A stretch of 64,000 nt of DNA from contig OZ038527.1 in assembly GCA_964036665.1 (NCBI GenBank), positions 2,108,001-2,172,000 of the forward strand, in the 5' to 3' direction. Positions 38,341 through 50,100 of the stretch are shown here, piece by piece. Source of the DNA: Gordius sp. MW1 (taxonomy: Eukaryota > Nematomorpha > Gordioida > Gordea > Gordiidae). The translations under genes were made by a program, and so were the position numbers. Positions within the stretch are counted from its first letter, which is position 1; each line of letters starts with the position of its first letter. The notes under the pieces are model-generated. The model saw only the letters and a list, made by a program, of their open reading frames with translations. It did no database searches and was not told the origin of the DNA.

Positions 38341-40294
38341 GTCTTACTGTTTAATTTTATAGGCTTTCTTTAGTTGGTACTTCGGGAATATTGCATAGGT
38401 AATGCATGACGCCTCCAATTTAATTGTTATTTTCTTCTTTATCCATTCCTCGGTCTCACAGTCGTGGGGTTTGTTTTAATGAGTTTCTTCCATCTTGACC
38501 AGGTGAGTGCCATGTCTTGACTAATCTCTTTCGCTTTCATTTGAAGTTTAATAAATGAGTGGCATTATTTATAGTAATTAAAATTGTTTCATTTCCTCTA
38601 TAACTTTTTAAAACAACAAAAGTTATGGTATGTAGCACAAAATGAAATCGTATAGGATAAAACACAGCGTAAATGTAGAAACAAATGGAAATTAACGTTG
38701 AAAGGAATGACCACCAGAATGGGTGAAAGTTTAAAAAAATTAGTGAAATGCCTCTAACCATGCTGTTTTTTGGAAACATGCTGTATGCGATCGTAATTAG
38801 AAATTATTAAATCTTGGTCTCTGACGAATTTTAAACTTTTTTGTCATGGGATGCACCTCAAAAATCGAAGCCTTTAATAAGGGAATAATAGTTTTATGGG
38901 ATCGTGTTCCGTGTAGTTATTTGTATTTAACTGATTCAATGGCTATTTATCACACAGACAAGAATACAATGGTAACGCTACAAACAACCCAAGAAATCGT
39001 CAACAACTTATTCGTTTAAAATCTATGCAAGGCAAAAATTAAAGAAACTTTCTCTATGCCCCGATCTCACTTTCAACCTTATTTATGATACGCGTGTTTG
39101 ATTGAAATCGCTTTGTAAATGCAAAAATTATTTATGAACCCCTAAATTCGATTTAATAGTATTGTTTTACATATGTATGCCCGATGAATTGTAAAATATC
39201 ACCCCCTTTTTAACGGAAATAAATTTAATTATAATAGACTTAGATCGAACATGTGATATGGTACAAAATTTTGCGCTAGACGTAATTTCCAAAGTTAAAC
39301 GTGAATAGTTTTTAATAGAGGGCAGAAATTTTGTGTGTCAAACATTATAGCGTTGGTTGATTTAATACATGAAATAATACATTTAGTGTTATTTGATGGG
39401 CGAGACAAAATAGAAGCAGATACCCTATTGGGATTAAAAGTATTTACTATTTTATTTATTAAAATAACCGTTGTAAATAGTTCATTCTAGTTTTTTTACA
39501 AATTTTGTAATGTATACATTTATTGACATAAATTTTATAATTTTAAACTTTAAAAAATATTAACAATCTTTTTAAAAAAAACCACTAAATAATTATGAAA
39601 TTTGTTTATTTGAATTATTAAAAAATGTAGGGGAAAAAATAGACAAAACCACTGAATTATTAAAATAAGTGTGGGGTCAAATGGAAGAGTGGCAAAAACA
39701 CATACAAAGTAAGTGAACTTTGAAAAACTATGATTGATCAACCTTTTTCTCTCCCACTAGTGTGCGGGAGGAAAGAAAAGAAGTGCAAAGTTAAATAAAA
39801 ACTCTACCTGATCAGGATAAAAGAAAATTACACAATCTAAGAGAATAAGTAAGAAAAAGTCATTAAAAAAGCAATTTTAAAGGATAAAATTTGCATTCTT
39901 TCTTAGTGTTTAAAAAAATATTAAAATAGTTAAATTGATTAATATTTATTTAAGAATATTGTATAAAATTTTTTTAAATAGCTCTATTTAAAATCAATAT
40001 AATATTGGTTATAATTTTTTTTTTAACCTCTTTAATTTTTTATGCCATTAAAATAAAATCGACATTTTCAAGTAAATTAAAAAGTTAAGAATCGTAAATA
40101 TTAGGGAAACATTTGGTTATGAATGAATTATATCTACAGATGGTTAATTAAATAAAAAATTTAACTTTTAGGAATGAATTCTTTATATATAAACCTAAGT
40201 AAATTTTCATAGTTTATGAAAGATTATATCAAATATACAAAAATATGATAAACAACAGTTGAATGTTTGTAAAAATTTTATTGATCCCAAATGA
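38341..40294. other. Intergenic stretch between convergent genes, one dispersed repeat
   Basis: At 38448-38535 lies copy 1 of a short repeat (CACAGTCGTGGGGTTTGTTT, then AGGTGAGTGCCATGTCTTGA) also found at 45935-46010 and 53962-54035. The rest is AT-rich with no gene seen. Confidence 0.45.
40277..40282 (-). promoter_or_regulatory. Likely poly(A) signal of the MTERF4-like gene
   Basis: AATAAA on the minus strand 12 bp after the stop codon. Confidence 0.5.
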
Positions 40295-41390
40295 TCACCT
40301 ATAGTTATTTTTATTTTTTTGATATTGACTCTCTTCACTAATTTCATCTTCCATTTTAGTCTCTTCTAATTTAACATATTCTTTAAATACACTATATTCT
40401 TCTAGTGATAAATATTTGTTGCAGGTTTGTGTTATAAAATCGTTTTCTGAATTGTCAACTATATGTTTTAGATTGTATTTTGGGCTAAGTTGAGGTTGTT
40501 TCTAATCAAATAAAATAAATAGTTTAAAAATTGGAAATGTTTGAATTAAATTGCAATAAAAAAATAATTTAATATTATATAAAAGTGTTTGCCAATTACA
40601 CGATCAGGCTTGACAAAAAGGCCAGATCTTAATAAAAACTGATGCCTGGTGTAGATATGCATAAAGGAATATTTGAAAAGGCCTGACTTTATAATAGGAA
40701 TTTGATCATAACCCATAATATTGTAGGCATAATAAAACTTTTTACAAATTTCTTCATTATCTTCAAAAAGCAAATTTGGATAGTCACCAATTAATTGAAT
40801 AATTTGATGATAAGCAAATAACTCATAAAAGGAATCAACTTTTTCTTGAATCACCCTTTCATTTAATAATAGAATCTAACAATTATAATATAAAAATTCA
40901 AATTTACCTCAGGATAATCCATCACTAATTTTTGGATGTGCTTCATACTTAGTTTAAAACTCATTAGGCCATTCACTTTATTTTTTATAGAATTCAAATC
41001 TAAATGCAATAAATTTGGGCATCCTATTAAAATTTCTACAATTTCTTTACATGGAAAACCATAATCATAAAATAACCTATATTTTTCAACAAGAGAATTT
41101 GTATTCTGGTCGTTTAACAATATTTTATAATGTTCATTTATCACATTGATAATATAGCTAGTGTCATAATTAATATCGACAAGAAATTTTATGATAATCT
41201 TAAAATTTTGTGAATTATAATGTGTTAAAATGTTGAGGTCATTAGTTGATTCAATCAAGGAGTTGGCAATTTTGTTAACTTGAGACAAGCTTTCATTTTC
41301 AGTGGAGGAATTAAACCTTTTTATGTCGATCTGTTGTTTGTTAAAAATATATTTTAAATTAACACGCTTTACAAATTTTAAAATAAACAT
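40295..41390 (-). CDS. MTERF4: mTERF-family mitochondrial protein, MTERF4-like, 3 exons, 321 aa
   Basis: Helical-repeat RNA/DNA-binding protein of mitochondria; MTERF4 recruits the methyltransferase NSUN4 to the large mitoribosomal subunit. Exons 40908-41390, 40600-40875 and 40295-40501 join in frame. The N-terminus (MFILKFVKRVNLKYIFNKQQ) is basic and without acids, a likely mitochondrial presequence. mTERF repeats show as repeated L..DYGFPCKEIVEILIGCPN, SFKLSMKHIQKLVMDYPE and IIQLIGDYPNLLF. The C-terminal block IYTRHQFLLRSGLFVKPDR followed by LKHIVDNSENDFI and LSLEEYSVFKEYVKLE fits MTERF4 (RH.FL.RLG...PDK...; S.EEY..F). Introns are 32 and 98 bp. The poly(A) signal follows closely. MTERF3 or another paralogue is less likely because of the C-terminal block. 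Confidence 0.85.
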
Positions 41391-41599
41391 ATGTTATGGT
41401 AATTCATCATTTCGTTACCCCATATTCGAGATGTTCTTTGATTAGCACCTTTGATGCTTAAATGTAATATTTTTATGACGTTAAATGGAAAAATATTCGT
41501 TTATACCCAATTTCAAGCTTAATTGAAAACCTTATGTAAAAATACACAAGATAATTTGCATCTAGCATAAATAAACTTTGCTAAAAAAAGTGTGACATA

Positions 41600-44545
41600 A
41601 ATAATCTTCAACATCCCTAACTGTGGGAGTTGTTATTTATTAAAAATTTGCATGGTTCATTCTTTAATAAATTGACGTGTTCTTTATTAAAATTTGCGTA
41701 GCCACGGTGCTTGAGTGTATATTTGTTTAATAGTTAAATCCTCTCTGCAGACGAAAGTTAACCAAAAGAAAGACGCGTACGCATATCAACTGAATGAGAC
41801 TTCACCTGAACGTGGGCTATAAATAGTTGAAACAAGCCAGAAGGATATATATATCAAAACACATCTAAACTTGCTATTAGATTGTTCTTCTTTAATTGCC
41901 TGTATTTATGTATATAAACAGATCAGCGTTATTCGGCATCTGATTCAATTTTTTTAGATCTTTATCTGCAGAATCTGAGGATGACATTGCCTAATAATCG
42001 GTTGGGTTTACTCGGTTTATAAGGTGTAAATTGTGTCATATAGCCACAATTTTGCATATCTTGTCATTAGCTAAATGCTCGTGGGCTTACGTTAAATTTG
42101 GATCCAGCAAACATGCGGCCAAAATTTTGACAACAAAGATGCTGTCTTTATTTAAATTGATGATTTATGTTCTTGCTCTTGAAATACGAAGAGCCTTCGT
42201 TTAACGATGTATTATATCAAATGCTTCCCTTACATCGACTGTCCCACTCTACCTGCAGTATTTTAGAATCCTAAGAGGGGCAAAACAATTTGAATAAAGT
42301 TCCAAATTTTGTTATCCAACAAAATATTCCTTTTGCCTTTATCTTCGAAACTTTCATTGCCATTTCTTGAAGAATTGCTTTGCTCGAAATCAAGCTCTCA
42401 AGCATTATAACAACCAGAAACCAGATTGATTGTCCCGGCCCGCTGCCCGAACCTTCTAGGTGTCCGCCCGGGCCTAAATTTTTATTTTCGGGCGGGCACG
42501 ATGTTAGGATTCGGGCAATTCGGGCTTAATAAAATTTTTTAAATAATGTATTATTTTGTTACTTTATATGAAAATGCTAAAAGAGTTAAGAAACTTGATT
42601 TAGCCATCCGTCCACAAGTTATTTTTATAATTTTTGCCTGAACCACACTATTTCCATCAAATCCCTATTCCTAGCTACGTTCATGGAAAGGATTTGTTCG
42701 TAGTTCACATGTACCGTTTATACATAATATAAAAGCGTCAAGCCCAGATTGACACAATGCATGCAAGTGTTAAATTTCATTCTAATATCATTTAATTTTT
42801 TTAACAAATCTTATTTGGTTTAACAAGGCTTTCCCAATTCGCCTTTATTATTCCCTTATCACTCGTTGCTATCGCTAAGCTATTAATTATTTTTATAATA
42901 ATAAATTTGTATACCTTTCTTTCTTTGCTTTAAATTAAAAATTTTTTAGATAAATTACATTTTAATTCTATTGATAAATTATTTTTTTTATCAAAAAAGT
43001 AAGTTCTAAGAGCACAGGTGGACTAATTGAACTAATTTTATTCATTAAGAAGTTTATTTATAGGGTAGAAGCTTAAATGGGTAAACCCAAAAGGGGAGCC
43101 TTTTGTTTATTATTTATAACATATTTATACTTTAAACTTAATTAATAAATTGCTACATAAATATTTTTATGGACATCGGCAGCATTTAATTAATATTTTA
43201 CTGTTATATGATTTGTAAACGTTCTTACATATTTGTACCTAAATGCATTAGCAATTAATATATTAAATTGTGACCTAGAGCGGTTTTGCCAGTGATAAAA
43301 ATATTTTAAAGAAACTCTGGCCAAATATTTTAGAAAGACCAAATACTACGTTTTTTTGACCTATTAGGATTAAAATTAAAGAAAAGTTTCATTTGGAAAA
43401 ATTATTCGACTTTTAAATAATATAGGAAATTAGATTTTGTCCGTTATAACATTGCTATATTTGTTTTATTCAATATGCCATTAGTTTAGTGCTTATGTTT
43501 TAATAGTGGTTGAAAGAACATGAGATCGCAAAATTTCGGGCGTAACAGGCAAATTTAATATTTCGGGCCGGGCATTTCGGGCAATTCTAATGTTTCGGGC
43601 GGGCCCGGGCGGACACCTAGAAGGTTCGGGCGGGCAATGAGGTTAAAAAATTGAACGGGGGCAAGTTCAGGCACAAAATTCTAAACAAATCTGACCTCTG
43701 ATAACAACGCCAACTCATCTAGTAGGGCCTGGAACTTTCTGACTTCGCTTTAACAATTGTTTTTTATAATCGATGTAAGAATTGCATTGCGCTTTACTTA
43801 TTTAGAATATTCTTGGTTTTATTTTTTGAACAAATACCCTTGAGGTTAAGTTCAAGCCATGGGCTGCACATTAAAACATTCAAGTGCTGTGCAATAAGCT
43901 TTAATTAGCTCCAATACTTTTTCATGTTGGCTGTATTTTTAAATATATTAATCATTTTTTTTTTTAAAAATACATATTTTGCGAAGATGGTTTCTTTGCC
44001 AATTTTTTGTATTTTTTAACTTATTTCTTCACAAATATATTTTCCGAATAATTAAAACCTGTATTCACACATCCTAAAAATATAGAGGTCGGAGTCTTTT
44101 ATAAAATGGATTATCTTTTCTCCACGCAACTTAGTCTTAGTGTATTTATCACATTAAGGTCAAATTTGCGCATTGATTTAACTTCATAGTAACAAGATTA
44201 TTGACATTTTCAAAATGGTAATTGAATAAAGGAGTACTAAATAATTCTTCATGCAAATTTTTAAGAAGGCCTTAGTAACTCAAAAAAAATTTCAATAAAA
44301 AATTATGAAATATTGGACATGATATGAAAATATAATTACTTAATTAAATTTTTTAATTAAAAAGAAATCAGATGTTTTAAGGGCAAATATTAATTAAAAA
44401 TAAATAGCCTCGAGGCATAGTCGATTAACATTTTGAAAACATAATATATGGTATATCACATGTAATTAGCTATGAGAGAAATTACCAGGAAATTATAAAA
44501 TTCCCCAGGGAATTTTCCAATTTTACAGTCAAATTTTCCTATAGG
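41600..44545 (-). pseudogene. hAT transposon relic A (BED/DUF659-type), with a foldback insertion
   Basis: Minus-strand text near 43690-43930 reads as transposase (CTALECFNV then QPMA; SEVRKFQALLDELALLSEV) with stops. It matches relic B at 48500-49870 in opposite orientation over several blocks: GTAATTAGCTATGAG near 44465, AGGGCCTGGAACTTTC near 43725, CTGCAGTATTTTAGAAT near 42253, AATCTGAGGATGACATT near 41974. It is interrupted at about 42430-43705 by the GGGCGGGCC foldback. Ends are approximate. Confidence 0.65.
42430..43705. mobile_element. Foldback element with GGGCGGGCCCGGGC words, inserted in hAT relic A
   Basis: CCGAACCTTCTAGGTGTCCG then CCCGGGCC near 42449-42475 faces GGGCCCGGGCGGACACC then TAGAAGGTTCGGGCGGGC at 43602-43637. 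Inside both arms are TTCGGGCGGGCAC or TTTCGGGCCGGGC and TTCGGGCAATTC. The interior is AT-rich and non-coding. The outer tip is better kept on the right (TCAGATTTG inverted). Confidence 0.7.
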
Positions 44546-44727
44546 AGTTATAGAAACTAAATATCAAGTTATTGAGAAATTAACAATAGAGATTGTAGGA
44601 ATGGATTTTTTTTATAAAATAGGTGGTGATACCAAAAGGTACGAAAAGAATAAATAATAGAAATAGAATAAAATAAAAGAGAAAGTAAGGACCTGTTTTT
44701 TATAATAACTGTGTTTAACCAAAATAG

Positions 44728-45727
44728 TAGTGCTGTAAACATATTAAAAAAAATCAAGTGCGTTTGCGTTCAACGTTCATTAACAAAAATCAAACGCGTT
44801 CACGTTCGTTTAAAAAAAGGAACGCGTTCACGTTCGTTCAAAATTTTATGATAATTTTTTTTTAAATTTAATTTAATATAACTAAATGTCTTATATTTTT
44901 TAATACAATAAATTGCCATGATAAAATATAATAGTTTTATTTCGACAATATAATTAAAAATCAATATAATCTAACACAGCGAATAATAAAGATTATTTAT
45001 TTATAAAAAAATTTCTTATTGATTTTTAATAATAATTGTTTTTCAAAATTGTCGTCTGATAAGCAGGAACGCTTGGCAGTTAATACAGCATTAGCTATCC
45101 GCTCCACAGGGGGAGGTGAGGGGATTGAGTATTATCCTTAATAAACAAATTTTTTAAAGGAGTAAATTTATTAAAAACATTTAATGTTTTGTCCCTCGCT
45201 ACCATAAGGTGTCTTTTTAGATTTGAGCTTGAGCTCCTTGATACAGAGATAATACTTTTTGGACACATTTTACATTTGGTAATTCTTGAATCCGATGGTT
45301 TATGTGAAACAAGTGAAAAATATTTTTCATATTTTGGCCATGGCAATTTCAATTCATCTGCTGATTTTGAATATTGAAAATCTGAAGATGATGACTATAT
45401 AATATTATGATTGTCCATATTAACCTATAAATTAAACTATAATTAATAATATCAAATTAATTAACTTTAATTTTATCTTCTTTTGCACGTTATAATTTGT
45501 TAAAAGTGTTTCGGAATTGGTAATAGGAAACAGGAAAAACAGCTGATTAAAAAATATAAGACTTTTTTGTTAAAAATTCGGATTAACATTAATTTTCAAA
45601 TAAATTAAAAACGGTTTTTAAAATTGAACGAACGTTAAATTCGAACGCGTTTATGTTCAAAGTTCACCAAAAAAAAGAACGCCGTTCATGAACGCGTTCA
45701 AATAATTTGAACGCGTTCCTTACACTA
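44728..45727 (-). mobile_element. 1000-bp hAT element with GAACGCGTTC words and a BED-finger relic
   Basis: CAAAATAG at 44720-44727 is repeated exactly at 45728-45735. Tips TAGTGCTGTAAAC and CCTTACACTA. Both ends carry many GAACG/CGTTC words (ACGCGTTCACGTTCG left; TGAACGCGTTCAAATAATTT right). The interior minus frame 45095-45352 reads YEKYFSLV, TKCKMCPKS and SNLKRHLMV: a BED-type zinc finger (C..C, then H) from the transposase N-terminus. The catalytic part is deleted. Confidence 0.88.
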
Positions 45728-45934
45728 CAAAATAGTATAATGTAATGAAGGAATAGGTAGACATAGTAAAATATATTAGTAGGTGTGGGAATATCGCGTT
45801 ATTTTATCCCAGCCCCATCGCTTTAATACAAAAAAATATATAACCAAGGAGGATCGACAGTAAATAGTGTAACATCAATCTGGTATGGTTGTAATTTGAT
45901 TCTAATCTGTAAACAAATGTCTTCTTCAGCAGTT

Positions 45935-46010
45935 ATTTGGTCCCACAGTGGTGGGGTTTGTTTTAATGAATTTCTTCCATCATGAATGGGTAAGTGCCTG
46001 TACTAATCTT
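45935..46010. repeat. Short dispersed repeat, copy 2 of 3
   Basis: CCACAGTGGTGGGGTTTGTT then ATGAATTTCTTCCATC and GTAAGTGCC, matching 38448-38535 and 53962-54035. Class unknown. Confidence 0.55.
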
Positions 46011-46154
46011 TTTTGTTTCATTATCGACTTGCCCTTTCCACTTGACTCCTTTCTTCTCCCCCGTCTGCCTCCCCAATACTTTTCAATTTACATCATTCGT
46101 CTCCCTTCTTTATATTTGCCCATACCACAATAGATAAGCACGACACCGGGTCAA

Positions 46155-46375
46155 AGTAGCAGAAAAAAAGCAGCCAAATTGATCAGATAAGATTGATCAG
46201 GAGGGTTAGAGTTAGGGTTAGTGTTTTAGGTTGGCGTTTTAGGTTAGGGTTAGGGTTATTTGCACATCAAATTCCCTCCCCATTTGAGATTTAATTCTAA
46301 TATATTGATAATCTAAAAAAATATTTTTCTGCTACTTTTTCATCATTCTGCTACTTTGACCCCGATTCGATAAGC
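46155..46375. repeat. Foldback repeat with a TTAGGG-like core
   Basis: GGGTCAAAGTAGCAGAAAAA at the left is the inverse of TTTTTCATCATTCTGCTACT then TTGACCCC at the right. Between them, 46202-46258 is GGGTTAGAG, TTAGGGTTAGTG, GGTTAGGGTTAGGG words. It parallels the element at 4570-4815. Confidence 0.6.
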
Positions 46376-47152
46376 ACATAAATTTAAAAGGTGGATATAC
46401 ACAAACATTTGAAACATTTGGCATGATCAGTCGTCGATGCTTATACACATATTGCCCAAAATGACAACATCAAATATTTTACCTTTTGAACAACTTTAAA
46501 CTTGTTGAAAAAAAAGGTTATTAGTGAGAGACAAGAAATTTGAAAAGACTTCATTAGAATTTTTTAGCCATAATGACTGTTGGCTATCATTATAATTAAA
46601 ATTTTCCCAGGTAGTCTTTGTTTCCATTCCACTATTATATACATAAAACATTTACATTTCCTTGGAAAAATATGTCATGCCATATTAAAAAAAGGGGTAA
46701 ACTTTAAATTCCATCTAGTTTGAAAAGGGATTTCAATTTGGATTTTACAAATCAATTATAATAAACTTCGATTTATATTAAGAACAAAACTTATAATACA
46801 CAATTTAAATCGATTTTGATGTTTGATTTATTTTATACGTTCAAACATTCACGATTTATGTCGTTGAAAAATAGTTTAGGATGATGGAAGTTGGAAATAA
46901 AAATTTCTTCTATTTTCATCCTTAATTCCGGAGCACGTAATAACTCTCATGATAATTTCATATTCGTGTTTAACTTTCGAAATAGTAAAACTGCCTGTGC
47001 CCTCCTAAAATGTATTTGAAATTAATTTTTTTATTTATGTAATATTATACGATTCTTTATACGTTAAAATAGTTTGTTCCTCATGTGTTATATGGCTTTA
47101 ATAAAATAACATATTTAAACAAAGATGCCTAATCGAAAATTATATAGCCAAA

Positions 47153-50100
47153 TTAAAGATACCGACTTCCATTAGATAAAGTACCTCCCACGAATGCACG
47201 ATATTTAAAATGAAAGTATGATAAATAGAAACCAAGCGAATAAAATATTATCTGAATAACAGAATACATTACTGCTATGGATGGACAAGGAATGAACCAA
47301 TAAAATTTTTTGGATGACGGTAAAAGGATGTCCAAACCATTGATAGTGTTATCGTTACTACACGAATCGGAGCAATAATCAAGACGATTGCTTACAAATT
47401 TCATTTTTATAACTTTTTCACCTTCCACTATGGTAAGATTTGCGGACAATTGTATGGGTGCAAGTTGAACTAGCGACAAAATGATTAGACTTTTAGTAGT
47501 GTTGTAAAAAGAGCTGCGTTCTGTTTGGTCCACCTTTGGTTTTAGTCGACTAATATTAAACAGACCAAACGGGTCCATTTTTCTTAGTATCATTAACATA
47601 TTAAAGGTTATTCGGTCAAACATCTGGTTTGTTTATGCCTAGTGGACTTAAACCTAAGGTAGACTAAACAAAACCCAGCCGTTTTTACGTTAGTAACAAA
47701 GCTTAATGGCTAAAACATGACATTATTTTGTAGATATACTTACGGAGCTTTCGCATCACTCCCCCATTTTGATCTGTTAAAGGTGATAAATGAGATATAG
47801 TAAAATTTTATAAGAAACAATTTTGTTTTCTTACAGTTAAAATTGAAAGTTGCCCCAGATTTCGAAAGCAATTCTTTAATGTTATAGTGTACGTAAACCT
47901 TGATAACGTATTCACCGTTATCACTCAAATCCACATTAAACGATCGATTGCCTTTCTCTACAAAATTCTAATTAAATAAATAGCATTAATAATAATTTTT
48001 ATTTGAAATATAAATTGAAAAAAATCCGTTGAGTTATAGCGCGTTTTTATATTTTTTTTAGTCGTGTATGTAATTTTTTGTATACCATTTAATAAAGTTA
48101 TATATATGTTAAGTTTAAAAAAAAATTACATCTGTTTAATATTATAACGATTATCTAATCCAAAATAATTGACGTGGCCGCGAATGAATCGAGCAAATCG
48201 AGATAAGTTTATTAAATTGCCACCTAGTTATACAAATTTATAAGTCGGTTATGGTCAGCGCTTGAATCGACTTAAATTTCCAAACTTACTTTGCCTTTTA
48301 TGGTTGATACTTCAGTGTAAAATTATTACATCCCTAGCAGTTGACTAAACAATTTTTCGCTTTGATTAACTGCAATAAGTGTGGTAAATTTATATAAAGA
48401 CAAAATCGGTTAAGTGCACTAAATGGTAAAGACCACACTGTGTCGAGAGCAGCAGCAAGGACTAGAGCTCATATGAAAGCGATTTTAAAACCTAGGATGG
48501 AGGTATAAGGAAATTTACCGGGAAAATTGGTGGGATTTTAAAGTTTTCAGGTAATTTCCCTCATAGCTAATCACATGTGATATATCATATGTTTTTAAAA
48601 TGTACTATGAATGTACTATGCCTCTATGCTATTTATTTTTTAATTAATATTGGAGCTTAAAACATCTTACTTCTTTTTAATTAAAATATTTAATTGAGTA
48701 ATTATATTTTCATATCATGTCCAATATTTAATTATTTGTTTATTGGAAAAAAATTTAAGCTATTAAGGCCTTTACAAAAAATTCAATGGAGAATTATGTT
48801 TAGTACTACTTTATCAAATTACCATTATAAACAATAATCTTGTTACTATGAAGTTAAATCAATGCGGAAATATGACATTAAAATAAGTGATGGCTGGACA
48901 TATTTGCATGAGGAAAAGATAATCAATTTAATTATGACTCCGACCCCTATGTTATGAGGTATAACATCACACAGGAGAATATATTTGTGAAGAAATAAGC
49001 AAAATAACACAACAAATTAGCAAATAAAAATTTGTTGCTGTTGTTACAGATAATGCAGCCAAGAGCCAACATTAAAAATTCGAAGCTTTTGAAAGCTAAT
49101 TACACCGAACTTGAATGTTTTGAGTGTGTAGCCCATGGCTTGAACCTAATAGTCATCAAGGACATTTGTTGAAAAAGTGAAATCATACATCTTTTGATTA
49201 ATAAAGCCAAGAATATTATCAAATATGTAAAGCGCGATGCAATTCTTGCATTGATTACAAAATAAAAACAATTGCTCAGCGAAGGTCAATTTCATGGAAG
49301 TTCCAGGCCCTACTTGATTGGCTGGGGTTGTTAGAGCTTTATTTAGAATAAAGCTAATTTCTAAGAAGTGGTAATCAGTGAAAGTTTTGTAGATAAAGAC
49401 AAAACAAAAATTTTCTTGGGTAACGATAACTTTTGGAACTTTGCTCAAACTATTTTGCCCCTCCGGTCTTATATATTCCAAAATACTGCAGGTAGAAGGG
49501 ACAGAGCATTTTTGTCCGATGTAGTAGAGGCATTTATATAATATAGACATCCTTGAACAAAGGGTGATCTCCAAGAGTAATAACATATCATCTAATTTAA
49601 AAAGCACTTTTTGTTGGCAAGATCTTCATTTGGCCGCATATTTGCTGGATCCCAGTTACAGTAAAATCAGGAACAAATAGTCAATGACAAAAAACGAAAA
49701 ATTGTGGTCATAAGATACAATTTACACCTTATCAACTAAGTAAACCCACCCGATTATTGTGTAATGTCATCCTCAGATTCTACAGATGGCGATCTATAAA
49801 AAATTTAATCAAATGTCGATTACGGTTGATCTTTTTATATACATAAATAACCTAAACTTTTTAGATGCATGTATTAAATTGTTATTTAACAGTTTCTTAA
49901 AAAATCGGATTAAAATCGATGATAAATGTCCTGTTTCTAATGTTTCCATTGTTTTCTAAAGGTGTTGATTTACCCTACATGGGGTTATTTTTAAATTTTC
50001 CTTCTTTTCCCATTAGTTCCCTTATTTTCCCAATCTCCCCTTGGAAAATATGACATCTCTAAACCCTAATCTCACAATTTTAGCCGACCGACGCTAGTTA

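Noticed and set aside
49146..49607. 153-codon minus frame
   Set aside because: It is antisense to hAT relic B, whose plus strand carries the transposase motifs.
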